The notes below the pieces were generated by a model. That model was given only the letters and a program-made list of their open reading frames with translations. It had not been told where the DNA came from and ran no database searches. This document shows positions 21,338 to 33,055 of a stretch of DNA of 64,000 bases, piece after piece. The number at the start of each line of letters is the position of its first letter. Within the stretch, counting starts at the first letter, position 1. A program made the position numbers and the translations under genes. The stretch is from Adineta steineri (Eukaryota; Rotifera; Eurotatoria; Adinetida; Adinetidae), in assembly GCA_905250115.1 (NCBI GenBank), contig CAJNOI010000062.1, positions 104,249-168,248 of the forward strand, written 5' to 3'.

Positions 21338-22893
21338 GAAGTCGTATAGGCATTCTTAGAATATCTTGTTCTATACTCTATACGTTATTGTATACTTTAC
21401 GAGGTAACCAGTATTGACCAATTGTTTTGATTCTCTCAATACGAAACAATGATTTTTTTTTAAACAAAAAAATACGTTGATATTAGTCTCGTGCAAGCGT
21501 TTTGTGGTGTTACATTGAAACGAAAACGCACTTTTATTTCACGTGATTGACTACATAAGTAATATAATTTCAATGTTATTTCTTTTTCTTTCTTTTTTTT
21601 ATCTGCTTTATTTGCGTATAGATTTATACACACACTCTCTCCTTCACACTTGCTTGAGTACGTTATCGAAATCGTAATGTATTTTTTCATTATTTTTACA
21701 TAAACGCAAGGACAGTATTTATATGTCTTCCTCTTTAATACACTTGTTTATAATAATCTATTTTATTATTCGTAATGATATTCATTTCATTCAATCTCAT
21801 CGTATATAGTTCTACGGTACAGTAGGTAAGTTCAGCCACGTGTGCAAACATGAGATTTTTATGAGAAACATAATACAACACTACGTTTTTCTAGTTCTTA
21901 AAAATATCATATTCAACAACATTCTTCGAATCAAAGCGCTGCTGGGAATGTGCACAAGCAAGCATAGATCGTCCATATTGTTATCATATCCTAGATTTAC
22001 TACAAATATTGATTAAAATAGTACTGTAGTACAAACGATACAACATCGAAATGATTACGTCATTTAATGGAAGTCATCGATAGGTATTTCTAGTAATCGT
22101 AGTTTTATTATTACAACTGGTATGAATGGCATTTTCTACTATATGACTATCAACAGTGTGAGTGTGAGTAAATCGCTGTATTCGATCGAACTATATATTT
22201 CTTCATTAGATTTATTTGTTGCGATTTCGAATATGGTTAATGAAGCTTTTTAATTGACATTTACTCTTCCACCAAGTGGCCTCGTTCTCAATACTCTCGG
22301 TGGCGATAATTTTTCTACAGTTTATCCTTCTGCTGAACTTCATCTGATCATGTTCATATCTATGGTGGTAACTCCGATGAAAACGTCTATAACGGTTGCG
22401 ATTATTATTCTTCAATCTAACGAAGAGAGCAAATCTCTCGGAAAAAAACCTAAAATGAAGTACATTGACGATTAGACATGCGTTCTATTCTGTGCATTTT
22501 GACTACTACTACCATTTTTATTTAAATAAAGATTCTCGTTCTATGACTTCTGAAGGTGTGAATAGCAATCATGATGCGTTTCAACTTTACTTAAGAGCTA
22601 TTTGATGTGTCTTATACGATAGATATCTTACTTCTATTGAAGAAGGTATGGTAAGAAATATAATATATATCGATGTTGTCAGTGCATATGCAACATAGAT
22701 TGAGAGAAGAATGAATAAAGATGACGGAATATATATATTATATACTAGAAAAAGATACAAAATGAATATTTAGCATATATTACTGTATAGTATAAGTCTC
22801 AGAGTTATATTTGTTTTTGTTTATTTTGTGAATTGAAGTTAATATCAACTATTTAGAGTATTTCTTTTAAAAACGTTCATACATTTTTTTTAA

Positions 22894-22954
22894 ATTGAGG
22901 ATGCGGATGTGAGTGAGAATTAAGAGAAGATACATGCACTCACACCCTCAAGAT
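22894..22954. repeat. GT-rich hairpin element, copy 10
   Basis: The left arm is TTGAGGATGCGGATGTGAGT and the right end is GCACTCACACCCTCAAGAT. The arms pair well around AGAATTAAGAGAAGATACAT. Confidence 0.55.
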
Positions 22955-23599
22955 GGTTTTCGTTTGTGAATTCGTATTACAAATATATTCCAGTGGTGCA
23001 TATGATGATTATCGATAATTATAATCTATCAATATTTTTCATAACTGTATCAAATAAGCATCTATTAGTAAAATAAAGTATTCATACAAGTGTATATATA
23101 CTTTTTATGAAATAATGAACCATAAAATTGATAAAATTTAACAAACTGACATTTAATTTCATTGTCATAAATATCACACTTTGATAGAAAATATGCATGT
23201 GAAATGAAACGAATAATGAAATACAAAATAATATAAATCATTGAAATAAAGAAAAACATTAATACGTGAAGTATAAGTCATCAGTCATCGATGTAAAGCT
23301 CGTATTCTCAATACTCTCAGTAAATTTTTCTATCCAAAATTCACTATTCATTTGAACTACATTTATTGTTTCTTAATACGACTAGTTTTAACGTTGACGA
23401 TTGATCGTTGCTAAAACTATTTCACATTATAATTATATTATTCATAATAAATTTCATTTCATTTCTATAATTTTTCATTATTATATATGTTTTGTATTTC
23501 AAAATGTCATTACTACAGGTACTAGAACATGCAACAAAGAAAAAAAACAAACGAAAACTTTTCATTGAGAGTATATATATATGTATGTATATATTTATT

Positions 23600-25058
23600 T
23601 TAATCTCTCATTCTCGGTTCAGTTTTAATATCAGTGGAAATAAATGTTTGTTGATGCATATGATGATATGTTTGATGATGATTATTATTTTCTTGCGTAT
23701 CAGATTCAACATGTCTTGATTGATGTTCATCATTAATATTATTGTTTGTATGAGTTTTAATCTAATCAATAAAAGAAATCAAATAAGAATTAATCTTTTA
23801 TTTTAAATAAATAAATTAACTTACATGTTTACTAAGATGATCACTTCTCATAAAACGTTTTCCACATATTTGACAAGCAAATCTTTTTTCACCTAAATAT
23901 AAAAAAATTTCTTTTCTTTTTTTATTTTCTATCAGAAACAAAATGGGCGTATTCCATGATAAATATCTCTCTTGATTGATGTCATACACATCAAGTATAA
24001 ATAGTAGGTATTCGTTCGAAGTTAATTATCATGTATTCTCACGATTAGTCTTTAGTGGGTGGATAAAATAAATCAAATAGTACATATTTTTTCTTAATGT
24101 ACTGAAGATGAGTAAATAATGATGTGTCAAATTTAAATACCTGTATGTGTTCGCCCATGTCGTTGAAGTTCATCACTACGAGTAAATCGTTTTCCACAAA
24201 ATAACCAAGTACATACAAATGGTCGTTCACCTTGTTGAAAATAAAATAAATTTAGTTAAAATAATAAAATTTATTTATTATTAATAAACCTGTATGCCAA
24301 CGTAAATGCGCTTTAAGATGTGATGTTTTATTATATTCTTTTCCACAACCTGCTATATGACAACTGTGTATATTTCTTTTTCGTACATTTGATCCAGTAA
24401 TATAACCTAAATGATCAGCTTCACGACAATTTGGACAATCACATTGAGCACGACTTGTTTTCGGTTTTTTTATTGGACTGTTCGAATTATTATTAGTATT
24501 GTTATTATTATTATTATTATTATGATTATTATTATTTATAGTTGCTGGTTGAGTTGAAGGTGTATGAGATGGTACAATAGGTGGATAAAATAAACGAAAT
24601 TCATGTCGATATGCATCTGTATATGGATGACCAACGGAAAGAAAATCATTGTAATGTGCGGATTGAACATGTGAAGGATATTGAACATTAGCTGCAGTAG
24701 AAAATAAGGATGAAGGCGGAGGTGTTTGTTGTTCATTGTGATTTAAATTAGGTGATGTTTGATTGGTTGTAAACCATGAATGATGATGATGATGATGAAT
24801 ATCTGCCCAAGCGGATGACGATGGTGTTGATGAGTTTTCTTTTAAATGTCCATTTCCATTTAATAATGAATGTTCATAAGGATTAATTCGTGTAAAAGAT
24901 GATGCTATTTCAGGATCTGGATACATTGATGGACTTGGTATTGATTTTTTCCATGCATAAAAACTTGTTTTTGATGGTGATAATGGTGGACTTGAATTCA
25001 TTGATTGAATTTTATTACATTGTGCAGCTAACATAGCCAATGGGTTAACATTAGTCAT
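23600..25058 (-). CDS. Sp family zinc finger transcription factor (Sp6-9 type)
   Basis: Four exons, 25058-24290, 24230-24141, 23892-23825 and 23761-23600, give 362 residues. The N-terminus [14 protein letters not shown] is the Sp box. [13 protein letters not shown] is the Buttonhead box that separates Sp factors from KLFs. Three C2H2 fingers follow: [38 protein letters not shown] and [17 protein letters not shown]. These bind GC or GT boxes. PLAMLA in the Sp box and an FYAWKK segment favour the Sp6-9 subgroup, known for limb, neural and growth-zone patterning in animals. Low-complexity runs of His (near residue 88) and Asn (near residue 180) lie in the activation region. The C-terminus ends with IKTE, a possible SUMO site. 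The start sits only 15 bases from an assembly gap, so a further 5' exon could be missing. Confidence 0.9.
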
Positions 25059-25073
25059 ATTCAGATCCTATTT

Positions 25074-25173
25074 NNNNNNNNNNNNNNNNNNNNNNNNNNN
25101 NNNNNNNNNNNNNNNNNNNNNNNNNNNNNNNNNNNNNNNNNNNNNNNNNNNNNNNNNNNNNNNNNNNNNNNNN
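25074..25173. other. Assembly gap, 100 N
   Basis: Run of undetermined bases directly upstream of the Sp-family gene; its 5' end may be hidden here. Confidence 0.95.
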
Positions 25174-25800
25174 GAGTTATTCAGGAACGTCATAACAGTA
25201 TTCGTAATAATAAGACTACTTTAGATACCGAGGATTGCTAAAATAAGATATTAATATTATTATTATTTATTTATTTGTTGAGCATCTATTTATTGTTATT
25301 CTGTTTCACTAAAATAAAATATTTGTGATATATCAACTTATTGGCATATTCTAACTCATGATTAATATTTCTTATAGTATTCAGATCAGAGGAAGAATAT
25401 GGTTCTAATGGTTACGAAGTTTTTTTCCTTCTTATATTTATTATTTTATATCATAATATCATGAACATCAATTAATTGTGTTAAATTAGTTATATATTTA
25501 TTGTTTTGATCAGTAGCAAATGTAAAATGTCGAAATATTGGAATTGATTTTGACGACGCAATTTGAAGACATTGCCCATGTTTTATGGTACAACGTCCGA
25601 TGTTAACTGTTTGTGCATCAACATATCATAGTAGTAATAGAAATAATAAAACAGTTGACTTTAGTGAATATGAAAAGGTTTGAAAACTTATTCAAGAACG
25701 TCATTACAGTTTAGATAATAAGACTATGATAAATGCTAAAGATTGTCAGCAGAAATTTTATGTATTGTTTTGTTTAACTAACTAAAATAAGAGATTTTTT
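25174..25800 (+). pseudogene. Two related fragments of an unrecognised gene
   Basis: Right after the gap, VIQERHNSIRNNKTTLDTE is followed by DC and a stop. About 500 bases later a related block reads KLIQERHYSLDNKTMINAK, then DCQQKFYVLF, and stops near 25785. The second copy can be read further upstream in the same frame (CRNIGIDFDDAI, RHCPCFMVQRPM, VDFSEYEKV) but is crossed by two TGA codons, each where a Trp or Arg codon would fit. No family was recognised. It is probably a duplicated and decayed gene. Confidence 0.35.
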
Positions 25801-26180
25801 GATAGAAATGTTATTAACAACTAGTTGTAAAACAACACATATGTTGTTTAAGAGAATAGAATGATAAATAATTCTTTATTATATTTTAGGATTACATCGA
25901 TACTATAAAACTTATCGAAAACTTTGAACCAATCACGTTTTGCTAGCGAAACATTCAAAGTTGTATGCAATGTATTAATACATATTATTTTTCTTTAAAA
26001 AGTGACATTTTTTCTTTTTCTTGTTTACAATAATAGCTAAATTCATGTTGAGTAACATGCCGTAGAGTTTTTTCTTTTTCTTATTCTTCATTTGTTTATT
26101 CAAATTTTTTTCTCTTCATCAGTCTACGTTACTTGCCAGTTTTGTTCGTCGTCTATCAACATATTATTCAACAAAAATCT

Positions 26181-27182
26181 ATGATGTCGTTAACTAATTC
26201 GGGCCGTTTTCTTTTAAATTATGGACTTAATTTTGTATCAGCTATTCCATTAATTGGTGTATCAAAAATACTTTTCCGTCGATATCCAATTTCTGGTCTT
26301 GCATTAACTATATCGAATTCTGTTCTTTCAACGGTTTTTGCAACTATCGTCCTCATATTTATCTCAAAACCTCCACCAAATAGTCAAACATCGACAAGTC
26401 GACTTCAAGCATTTCTTCGTATGCTATTTATTTCCGGAACGTTTACCGGATTTATAACATTTAGTAATTTATCATTACAATATAATCCAATTGGTACATA
26501 TCAAATTATGAAATTACAAATACCACTGATTTTAATGATTATTGAATATATTCAACTTCAATTTGGATTCAATTCTGCATTATTAACAAAAGAAAAATTT
26601 CATCGAGATTATTCGACATCAGTTTTATATGCTTTTGCTATTATTGCTATCGGTAGTACAGTTAGTATATGTTTTGATCGTCGTTTTCATCTCTTAGGCT
26701 TTGCTTTTGCTTGTATAAGTATTTTATTTAATGCACTTTATCAAGCGCAAGTACAAGGTGATCAAGTATCGTCAACCTATGAACGAATGCGTTTTCTACA
26801 AATTCAAACATTAATATCTCTCGTGTTACTTTGTCCTGGTTGGCCATTTCTTGATAATACATTTGAATACAATAAATATTTATTTACACGTTGGGATGCA
26901 TTATGTTTATTATTTCTATGTGGTTTTCTTGCATTTCTTGTTAATTTAAGTGTGATTTGGTGTATAAAAGATGTTACTACTATTAGATTTAATATGGTTG
27001 GACAATTGAAAACTTTCTTCCTTGTAGGTGTCTTATCCATATTCTTTGGTGAATCAATAACATTCTATCAAATAGGTCCTATTTTATTTACAGCAGGAGG
27101 CTGTATATATTATGCATATAGTATAAATAAGAATGAAGAATATTATAAGCATCAAGCACGGATGGTACCAAATAATATTTAA
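26181..27182 (+). CDS. SLC35E3-like: SLC35E3-like nucleotide-sugar/phosphate-type transporter
   Basis: Single exon, 333 residues if started at ATG 26181; a second ATG follows at once. About ten hydrophobic spans fit the SLC35/TPT fold of Golgi and ER membrane exchangers. Family signatures are NLSLQYNPIGTYQIMK around residue 105 and HLLGFAFACISILFNALYQ around residue 180. FLAFLVNLSVIWCIKDVTT and FNMVGQLKTFFLVG follow toward the C-terminus; the latter carries the conserved Lys of the last helices. These match the SLC35E3 branch best. Substrates of that branch are not firmly established, so transport of a phosphorylated or nucleotide-linked sugar is inference. The loss of introns relative to its multi-exon neighbours may mean retroposition, but the frame is intact. 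Confidence 0.8.
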   Translation: MMSLTNSGRFLLNYGLNFVSAIPLIGVSKILFRRYPISGLALTISNSVLSTVFATIVLIFISKPPPNSQTSTSRLQAFLRMLFISGTFTGFITFSNLSLQYNPIGTYQIMKLQIPLILMIIEYIQLQFGFNSALLTKEKFHRDYSTSVLYAFAIIAIGSTVSICFDRRFHLLGFAFACISILFNALYQAQVQGDQVSSTYERMRFLQIQTLISLVLLCPGWPFLDNTFEYNKYLFTRWDALCLLFLCGFLAFLVNLSVIWCIKDVTTIRFNMVGQLKTFFLVGVLSIFFGESITFYQIGPILFTAGGCIYYAYSINKNEEYYKHQARMVPNNI

Positions 27183-28135
27183 TAAAAAACTCAATTGAAG
27201 AAAAAAATATACTGAATGTGTTTTTCTTTTTCTTTTTGTACTTTTCTTTAAAATAATAGCAAACGGGAATAAATAATGATGTACAAATATTTAGCTGAAT
27301 ATTTTAAATTTATTTCATATTTTATTTAAAACGTTTAATCTTATGACTATTTTACGAAATTGATTGAAGTATAACGATTTAGATATTGAGTGTGAATGAG
27401 AGTTGCAAAAAATAATATAGATCTGTAGCCTTTTGATATAACATTCGAAGAGATCAGTTTACGAATGAACAAAAAACAATGGGCTATCTTCTCATCGTTC
27501 AATTCTTAAACAGTGAACATTGTTACGAAAACAAAGTTGAACTTCTCTTTTTCTTAATAAGACGTTTGGTTCAAAGACGATGATTCATTCTTCTGCATAT
27601 ATATAGATACATTTCATGAATTCCAATTGGTCCAAAAAAATTCTTTTGCTCCTTGTTTTACCATATTTATATTTTAGATCAATCAAAAAAAAACAAAATA
27701 TGGAACAGTGTTTTTTAATCTTAAATGATGATTTAACAAATAACAATGGGATTGAAATTCGTTTTGTTTTAAGGATAAAACAATTATAAGATTAATTTTA
27801 GTTGAATATGTATATTCAAAGCTTGTAATGTTACTAAATATTGCAAGTTGAAGTATTAAATATAAAAAAAAACTGGTACTCAAATGAAAGAGGTCACAAA
27901 CTTCATTTACAAATGGTTTAACAAGGTCAGAGAAATCTAATTTCTTACATATTTTTTTTATTGAACAGTTTGAATTAAGAAGTGAAACTGATGTGTTTGT
28001 TACTCAGTTTCTTTCGTATAAATACGACAAAACATATAATCTATGAATAAGATTTTTTTTTACAAATATAATCTCATAAATCAATAAAACGTTCATCTAC
28101 GATAATCATCTATTAATCTTTCAGATCTATCTCTA
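27183..28135. other. Intergenic spacer
   Basis: AT-rich sequence with a half copy of the GT-rich hairpin near 27388-27405 (GAGTGTGAATGAGAG). No gene was seen. Confidence 0.5.
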
Positions 28136-30465
28136 ATGTCTTATCAAAAAGTTCAGAATTTTAAATGCCGATGTCCACTTATACTTCCTGGTTAGTTATT
28201 GATTTATTTATTAGATTTTATTAATAAATTTCATCATTTTTTTCATATATAATTAAGGTGCATATGGTCTTAACGAATCTCATCAGATACCAAATACTCC
28301 ATGTGATCGTTCATCAAACGATGTTTTTCTTAATCAACATCTTCAATGGTATCATAATTTCGATAGTGTCTCTGCTCGAAAATTAGTTCGCGCTATTTGT
28401 AATAATATCAATCCAAATGAACATTTATTTACAACACATGAAGTTGTACTTAAACAAAACATATCTGTTGAAAATTATAAATGTAATTTCAATTAAAAAT
28501 AAACAAAAAAAAGACTTATTTTATTTTATTAAGGTAAATGTCCACTAACACATGATGGTGTGTTTGGTTTATCAGATGAACATGATATAACAAATATTCC
28601 ATGTGGTAAATTTATTATATATTCTTAATAAATTTTCAATTAAATTCTCTAGGACGAGCTGATAAAGAAGTTCTATGTTTTCAACATTTACAATTTCATC
28701 ATAATTTATCTTCTCGTGCGGCGAAAAAAATAGTTCAAGCATTAGTTTCATATACACCTAAAGTAACACAACTTTTTCATAATAATGATCTTATAACACA
28801 ATCAAAATGTGCTGTAAGAAAACTTAAAAGTAAATGTCCACTTCTATCTCGACATATCTATGGTAAATTTGCTTTTTGTTTTGTGTTATATAAATATGTA
28901 CTATTTTCGTAGGTTTACATGAACAACATCATGTACCAAATATTCCTTGTGATCGTGCTGATCAAGATATATTTTTATTTCATCATTTAACATATTTTCA
29001 TAAATTAAATGCTAAAGCAGCAACAAAATTAATTCGAGCATTAATTATGAATAAAGATCCACTGGAACCAATATTTTATTCGAATGATATTATTGTTGTA
29101 TCAGATCAAGTCGGAAATTCTCGACAAGATAAAGTAAAATCGAAATCTAAAACGAAAAATTATCCACAAAATATGGTTGATTTTTCTACACATGTAAGAT
29201 TTTGGTAATAAAATCTTTATTAAAATAATATAATTTTATTTTAGTATCAAACTCTTCTCAACGCGATTCATACCACGAATTTTTCAACATCAATTAATAA
29301 AAATTCAACAGATAGTAAGACATTAATTTTAATTTAATAATAATAAAAAATCCTTTTTTTACATATAGAATTTGATACTAGTATGATGCCACTTGATTGC
29401 AGTAAATGGAAACAACAATCTTGTCAAGTAAGTTCTTGTTTAAAACTTATGCGATTTTAAATGAATAGTTAGTTAGTAGACACGTGCTACTACATCAGTG
29501 TGAAAACTTAAATAATTACAAAATATAAGAGTTCTGAATTCGATCAGTGATAGTAATATCTACTCGAATATATGTATTCTAAAAGTATTAAATTCAATTA
29601 AAGTCTCACATAAATATATGTTAGGGTCAAAATTAGAATTTTAATTATGTCCGGACAGAATTAGAATATTGTCGAGTTCGACTATAAAACTTGATTAAAA
29701 ATCAGTAAGGAAAATAGGTAAAAGGCAAAGACTAATAGTGAGTATGTTGTATAGGACTAAAGTGTTAGTGTATTTGAGACCGCTAGAATTCTCATAGACA
29801 ATAAGATTTTGACTGAAACTCAGGTTTTCCGCGATTATTCATCCTTATCTTTACTCTCGTATTCGAAGTTCATCACCCTCATCAACTCCTTCGCGCCACC
29901 ATCACTATCAGTCTCAGCCTTTTACCTATTTTGCTTACTGGTTTTTAACCAAGTTTTATTGTCGAAACCGATAAAATTAGAATTCCAATTTTGCCTGATT
30001 AAATTCTAATTTTGACTCTAACATATCCTCTTTCTCGTAAAGAAGAGTCCAGTAAACATAAATTGTCTGATTGATTGCTTGTGTGTCCGCAGGGTCAAAA
30101 AAATATCGAAAACTAATTTTTCGATACAGAGACTTCCAATCTGAGGCCTGTTGGGTGACCATGGTGACGGAGGTAGGTGAATAAGGAGAAAGGTCAAAAG
30201 AACATTGAATACCGATTTTTCACGGTTTTCAATTGTTTTTTCAGTAAATGCGAAGAGGATGCATTTCTACGAGAAAGAGCTAAGCGAGTCCTCGGACGAG
30301 CGTTACTTGTATATATATATCAAGATTTCTAAAGTATCATCCATGTAGACCGAATTATGACTTATATAAAATAATTGTATTTATTTTTCTTAGATACCTT
30401 TTCCATATACAACAACCGATATGGCTCATGCACATGATCTCGATTTGGATTCTTTTCTAAATTAA
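28136..30465 (+). CDS. Protein with three tandem Cys/His repeats, likely zinc-binding
   Basis: Eight exons join in phase to 347 residues: 28136-28190, 28258-28482, 28534-28605, 28653-28862, 28913-29193, 29245-29314, 29369-29427 and 30394-30465. The first 270 or so residues are three repeats of the same unit. Each begins KCPL and has the spacing C-x13-H-x6-C-x11-H-x4-H, conserved exactly in all three. Inside are GL before the first His, N-x-PC-x-R, an HL pair, and a helix with A-x-K-[LI]-[VI]-x-A. Repeats 1 and 2 also have a Cys two residues before the first (KCRCPL, KCKCPL); repeat 3 has Ser. An intron splits each repeat near its start. Such spacing suggests zinc-stabilised units. The C-terminal 75 residues are polar. 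No known domain was recognised. The last intron carries a transposon (29619-30023). Role in nucleic acid or protein binding is a guess. Confidence 0.7.
29619..30023. mobile_element. 405-base TIR element (MITE) in an intron, TA target site
   Basis: The two ends are inverted repeats of about 110 bases: left TGTTAGGGTCAAAATTAGAA, right (reverse complement) TGTTAGAGTCAAAATTAGAA. Pairing extends to AATAGGTAAAAGGC with scattered mismatches. TA lies on both sides, matching Tc1/mariner-type insertion. No transposase is encoded. The element sits inside the last intron of the Cys/His-repeat gene and accounts for much of that intron's unusual length (966 bases against 50-70 for the others). Confidence 0.7.
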
Positions 30466-30729
30466 TTCCGTATTTGATTGTAAATAATTCGCATGTTAAT
30501 GAAATTTTCTTTTGTTCCTAATAGTCCAGTATCTTTTTTTTCTTGTATTTTCAACAAAAAATAACAAAAGCACAATAAACAATTCTGTTATAATGTCTTA
30601 GCATATTGCTGATGAAATATCACCAGAAAAATAAAAAAATTTCTACATTTACATTCTTGTCATTATTTATACTAACATACAGAGAGAGAGACAAAAAATA
30701 TATATTCACAAAGAAATGAGTCATTATTT

Positions 30730-31919
30730 TTATAAAGTTGGATCAATATTTGATAAATCGAGATCAGCCCATAATTTAAAATCGCCAAGTGCTTGAAGTT
30801 GATTTAAAAATGCTTCTTGTGTTTGTGGATCAGCTGATGCTAATGCATCAAGTAATAGTGGATCAAATTGTTGTTGAGATAAAGCATCATCCATTGAAAA
30901 TAAATTTTCATTTAATAATAAATTATTATCATCATCATCATCATATTCAATATTCTCTTCAAGTTTAGGTGTATACGCATCTGATGATGATGCATCTGAT
31001 GTATCGACATGTGTTGAAGAATTATTATTTAATAAACCTTTTCTTAGACGTTTACGTGGTTTATATTTATAATCTGGATATTCAAGTAAATGAAGCATTT
31101 TTAATCTCTCAGCTTCATCAATAAATGGACGTCGTTCATTTTCTGTTAAACGTTTCCATCGTGCACCTAAATATTTTGATATTTCTGCATTATGCATATC
31201 AGGTGCTAATTGAACAATTTTTCTTCGTTCAAGTTGAGAAAAAACCATAAATGCATTCATAGGTCGTTTTATACGATTGACACGTTTTTTTGATCGCGTT
31301 CGTGTTGCATCTGAATATGGAGTTTGTGTTGATGGTTCAATTAATGTTGAACCAAAACGAGATGGTGGTTGAATATTTGATGATGTCAAAAGATCAACTA
31401 AGACTTTTGTTTTATTATAAACTTGTTCATTTTGATTTTCTTTATTCGCTAAAATAATAGAAGATATTTTTAGTTTACTATTGAAAAGAAAAATTTAATT
31501 TTACTATTTGGTGGAATCGATTGTTGAACAACATTTATGGGTGTTTCAAGAAATTTCGTTATATTATTATTCTGAGAAGGTACATTTTGTAATAAAGCTA
31601 TTTGATTTAAATTATTAACAAGTGTAGATAAATTTATAGTATTTTGTCCGTTAATTATTGTTGGATTATTTGAAAGTAAACGATTAACAGTTACTGGTTG
31701 TTGTGGTTCTAATTTAATCGAATGATTATTCATAATGACAACAGTTGGTTTTGGACTTGTTGAAGATTTTATAATTGGTGTTGTTGTAATTGCACGTAAT
31801 CTCTGTAGAGATGCATCACCGATATGTAAAGGATAGATTAAATTTCTACTAAGAGATGAAGTATTTTTAACAGCCGGTATCATTATTGCACCGGATAAAG
31901 TTGTCGATGATAAATTCAT
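30730..31919 (-). CDS. Sox transcription factor, SoxC-like
   Basis: Two exons, 31919-31505 and 31448-30730, give 377 residues. An HMG box lies near residues 175-245: [20 protein letters not shown], then [17 protein letters not shown], then [20 protein letters not shown] and YKPRKR. These HMG boxes bend DNA at ACAAT-type sites. PDMHNAEIS and the YPDYKYxPRK ending favour group C (Sox4/11/12), which promotes neural and progenitor differentiation in animals. The usual MVWS reads MVFS. The N-terminal 170 residues are rich in Asn, Ser and Thr, and the C-terminus is acidic with [13 protein letters not shown] non-ATG codon lies in frame upstream, so the start at 31919 is the first ATG. The HMG box is unusually far from the N-terminus for SoxC, so the group assignment is moderate. 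Confidence 0.85.
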
Positions 31920-31937
31920 ATTGACAAATTTCGACAA

Positions 31938-33055
31938 TTACTGCTCACTATAAATAAATTGTTGTTGTCATTAAAAATGGACGGCAGCGGTCAGATCATT
32001 ATATATTACAATGACGGACGAATGGAAATGTATGTACGTATGTTTTCTTTTTCGTTGAAAATATTGACCGATGTGTATATTCCCGGAAATGACGCTGACT
32101 GCGTGTGTATATCTATTTTTTTTGCTCTTTCTCTTTATTCGTACGTTCGGATGGATAACAAGCGCACAGCGGACAGACAATTCTCTTGTTTCCGAATTGA
32201 AAGAAAAAGGAAGAAGAAGAAGAAAGTTTATAGTAGGTGTCGGTCAACTAGAGAAAAAAAGTATATATGAGAATAGTTATACATATATATGTATGATCTT
32301 GAACATCTGTCTTTGTATTTTTCATTTGAACGTGATAAATATCATTTTTATAATATTAGGATAAAGATAAAAGAGACAAAAGAAAAAATATCAAGATGTC
32401 CAACAATTCCAATGAATGAATCTCATGACAATAGATAAATAAAATCGAAAATATCAATCATAAATCTTATCAAATTGATAATCATAAGATTTTTATTCAA
32501 GATTAAAAAATATTGTGAATTTTTCGAGTGCATGAATAAGAATTCTTGTTATAAAACATATCATTGTTAAAGCTCTATGTTTTATTAGATATGATAGAAA
32601 ATTTTCAGTTCATCATTTTTATTAAAAATCAGTAATCGTTTCTTTTCTACTTAAATCATGTTGTAGTCAAATATTTGAAGTATGAACACATTCGAATAGT
32701 ATGTAGTATACAAAGATCACTTAATGCGCTTATACAGATTAAAATCAAAGAAATCTAAAGAGATTAGTAGTCTATTGACTAGACATGCTTCTATTAAAGT
32801 TGAATGTGTGAATTAATGGAAATATATCTTATAGTATTGAATCATTCTAGAAATTTAGTTTAGAAAAAAAATGTATGATCAAAGATAGTTTAACAATTAA
32901 TCTTATATAAATTACATTCATTTTCATCATGTTTTATTTCTAGAATCTTTTACATTGATATGTATATCAACAAAATCTACTTGTCAATCAAAACAAAAAG
33001 AAACAATACGGAAGACGATGAAAAATATAAAATTTCCTATAGATGAGTTTTTACT
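31938..33055. other. Upstream region of the Sox gene
   Basis: Probably holds the Sox promoter and 5' UTR. Short plus-strand frames near 31959-32364 are low-complexity and were not accepted. No gene was seen. Confidence 0.45.

Larger units (their letters stand above)
20927..23599. other. Gene-free AT-rich stretch
   Basis: No gene was supported. GT-rich hairpin copies lie at 21271-21337 and 22894-22954 and a half copy near 22157-22174. A short sequence with TCTCAATACTCTC occurs near 22288 and again near 23306, a possible diverged direct repeat. The open frame at 22254-22475 lacks an ATG and any domain. Confidence 0.45.

Noticed and set aside
21460..21690. Minus-strand frame starting MKKYITIS
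   Set aside because: Lys/Glu-rich sequence from an A/T-rich tract, with no domain or splice context.
22254..22475. Plus-strand frame TLPPSGLVLNTLGG
   Set aside because: No ATG start. The opposite strand is open too, and part of it resembles a repeat near 23306.
31959..32364. Overlapping frames on both strands upstream of the Sox gene
   Set aside because: They lie where promoter and 5' UTR are expected and have low-complexity Lys/Arg content.
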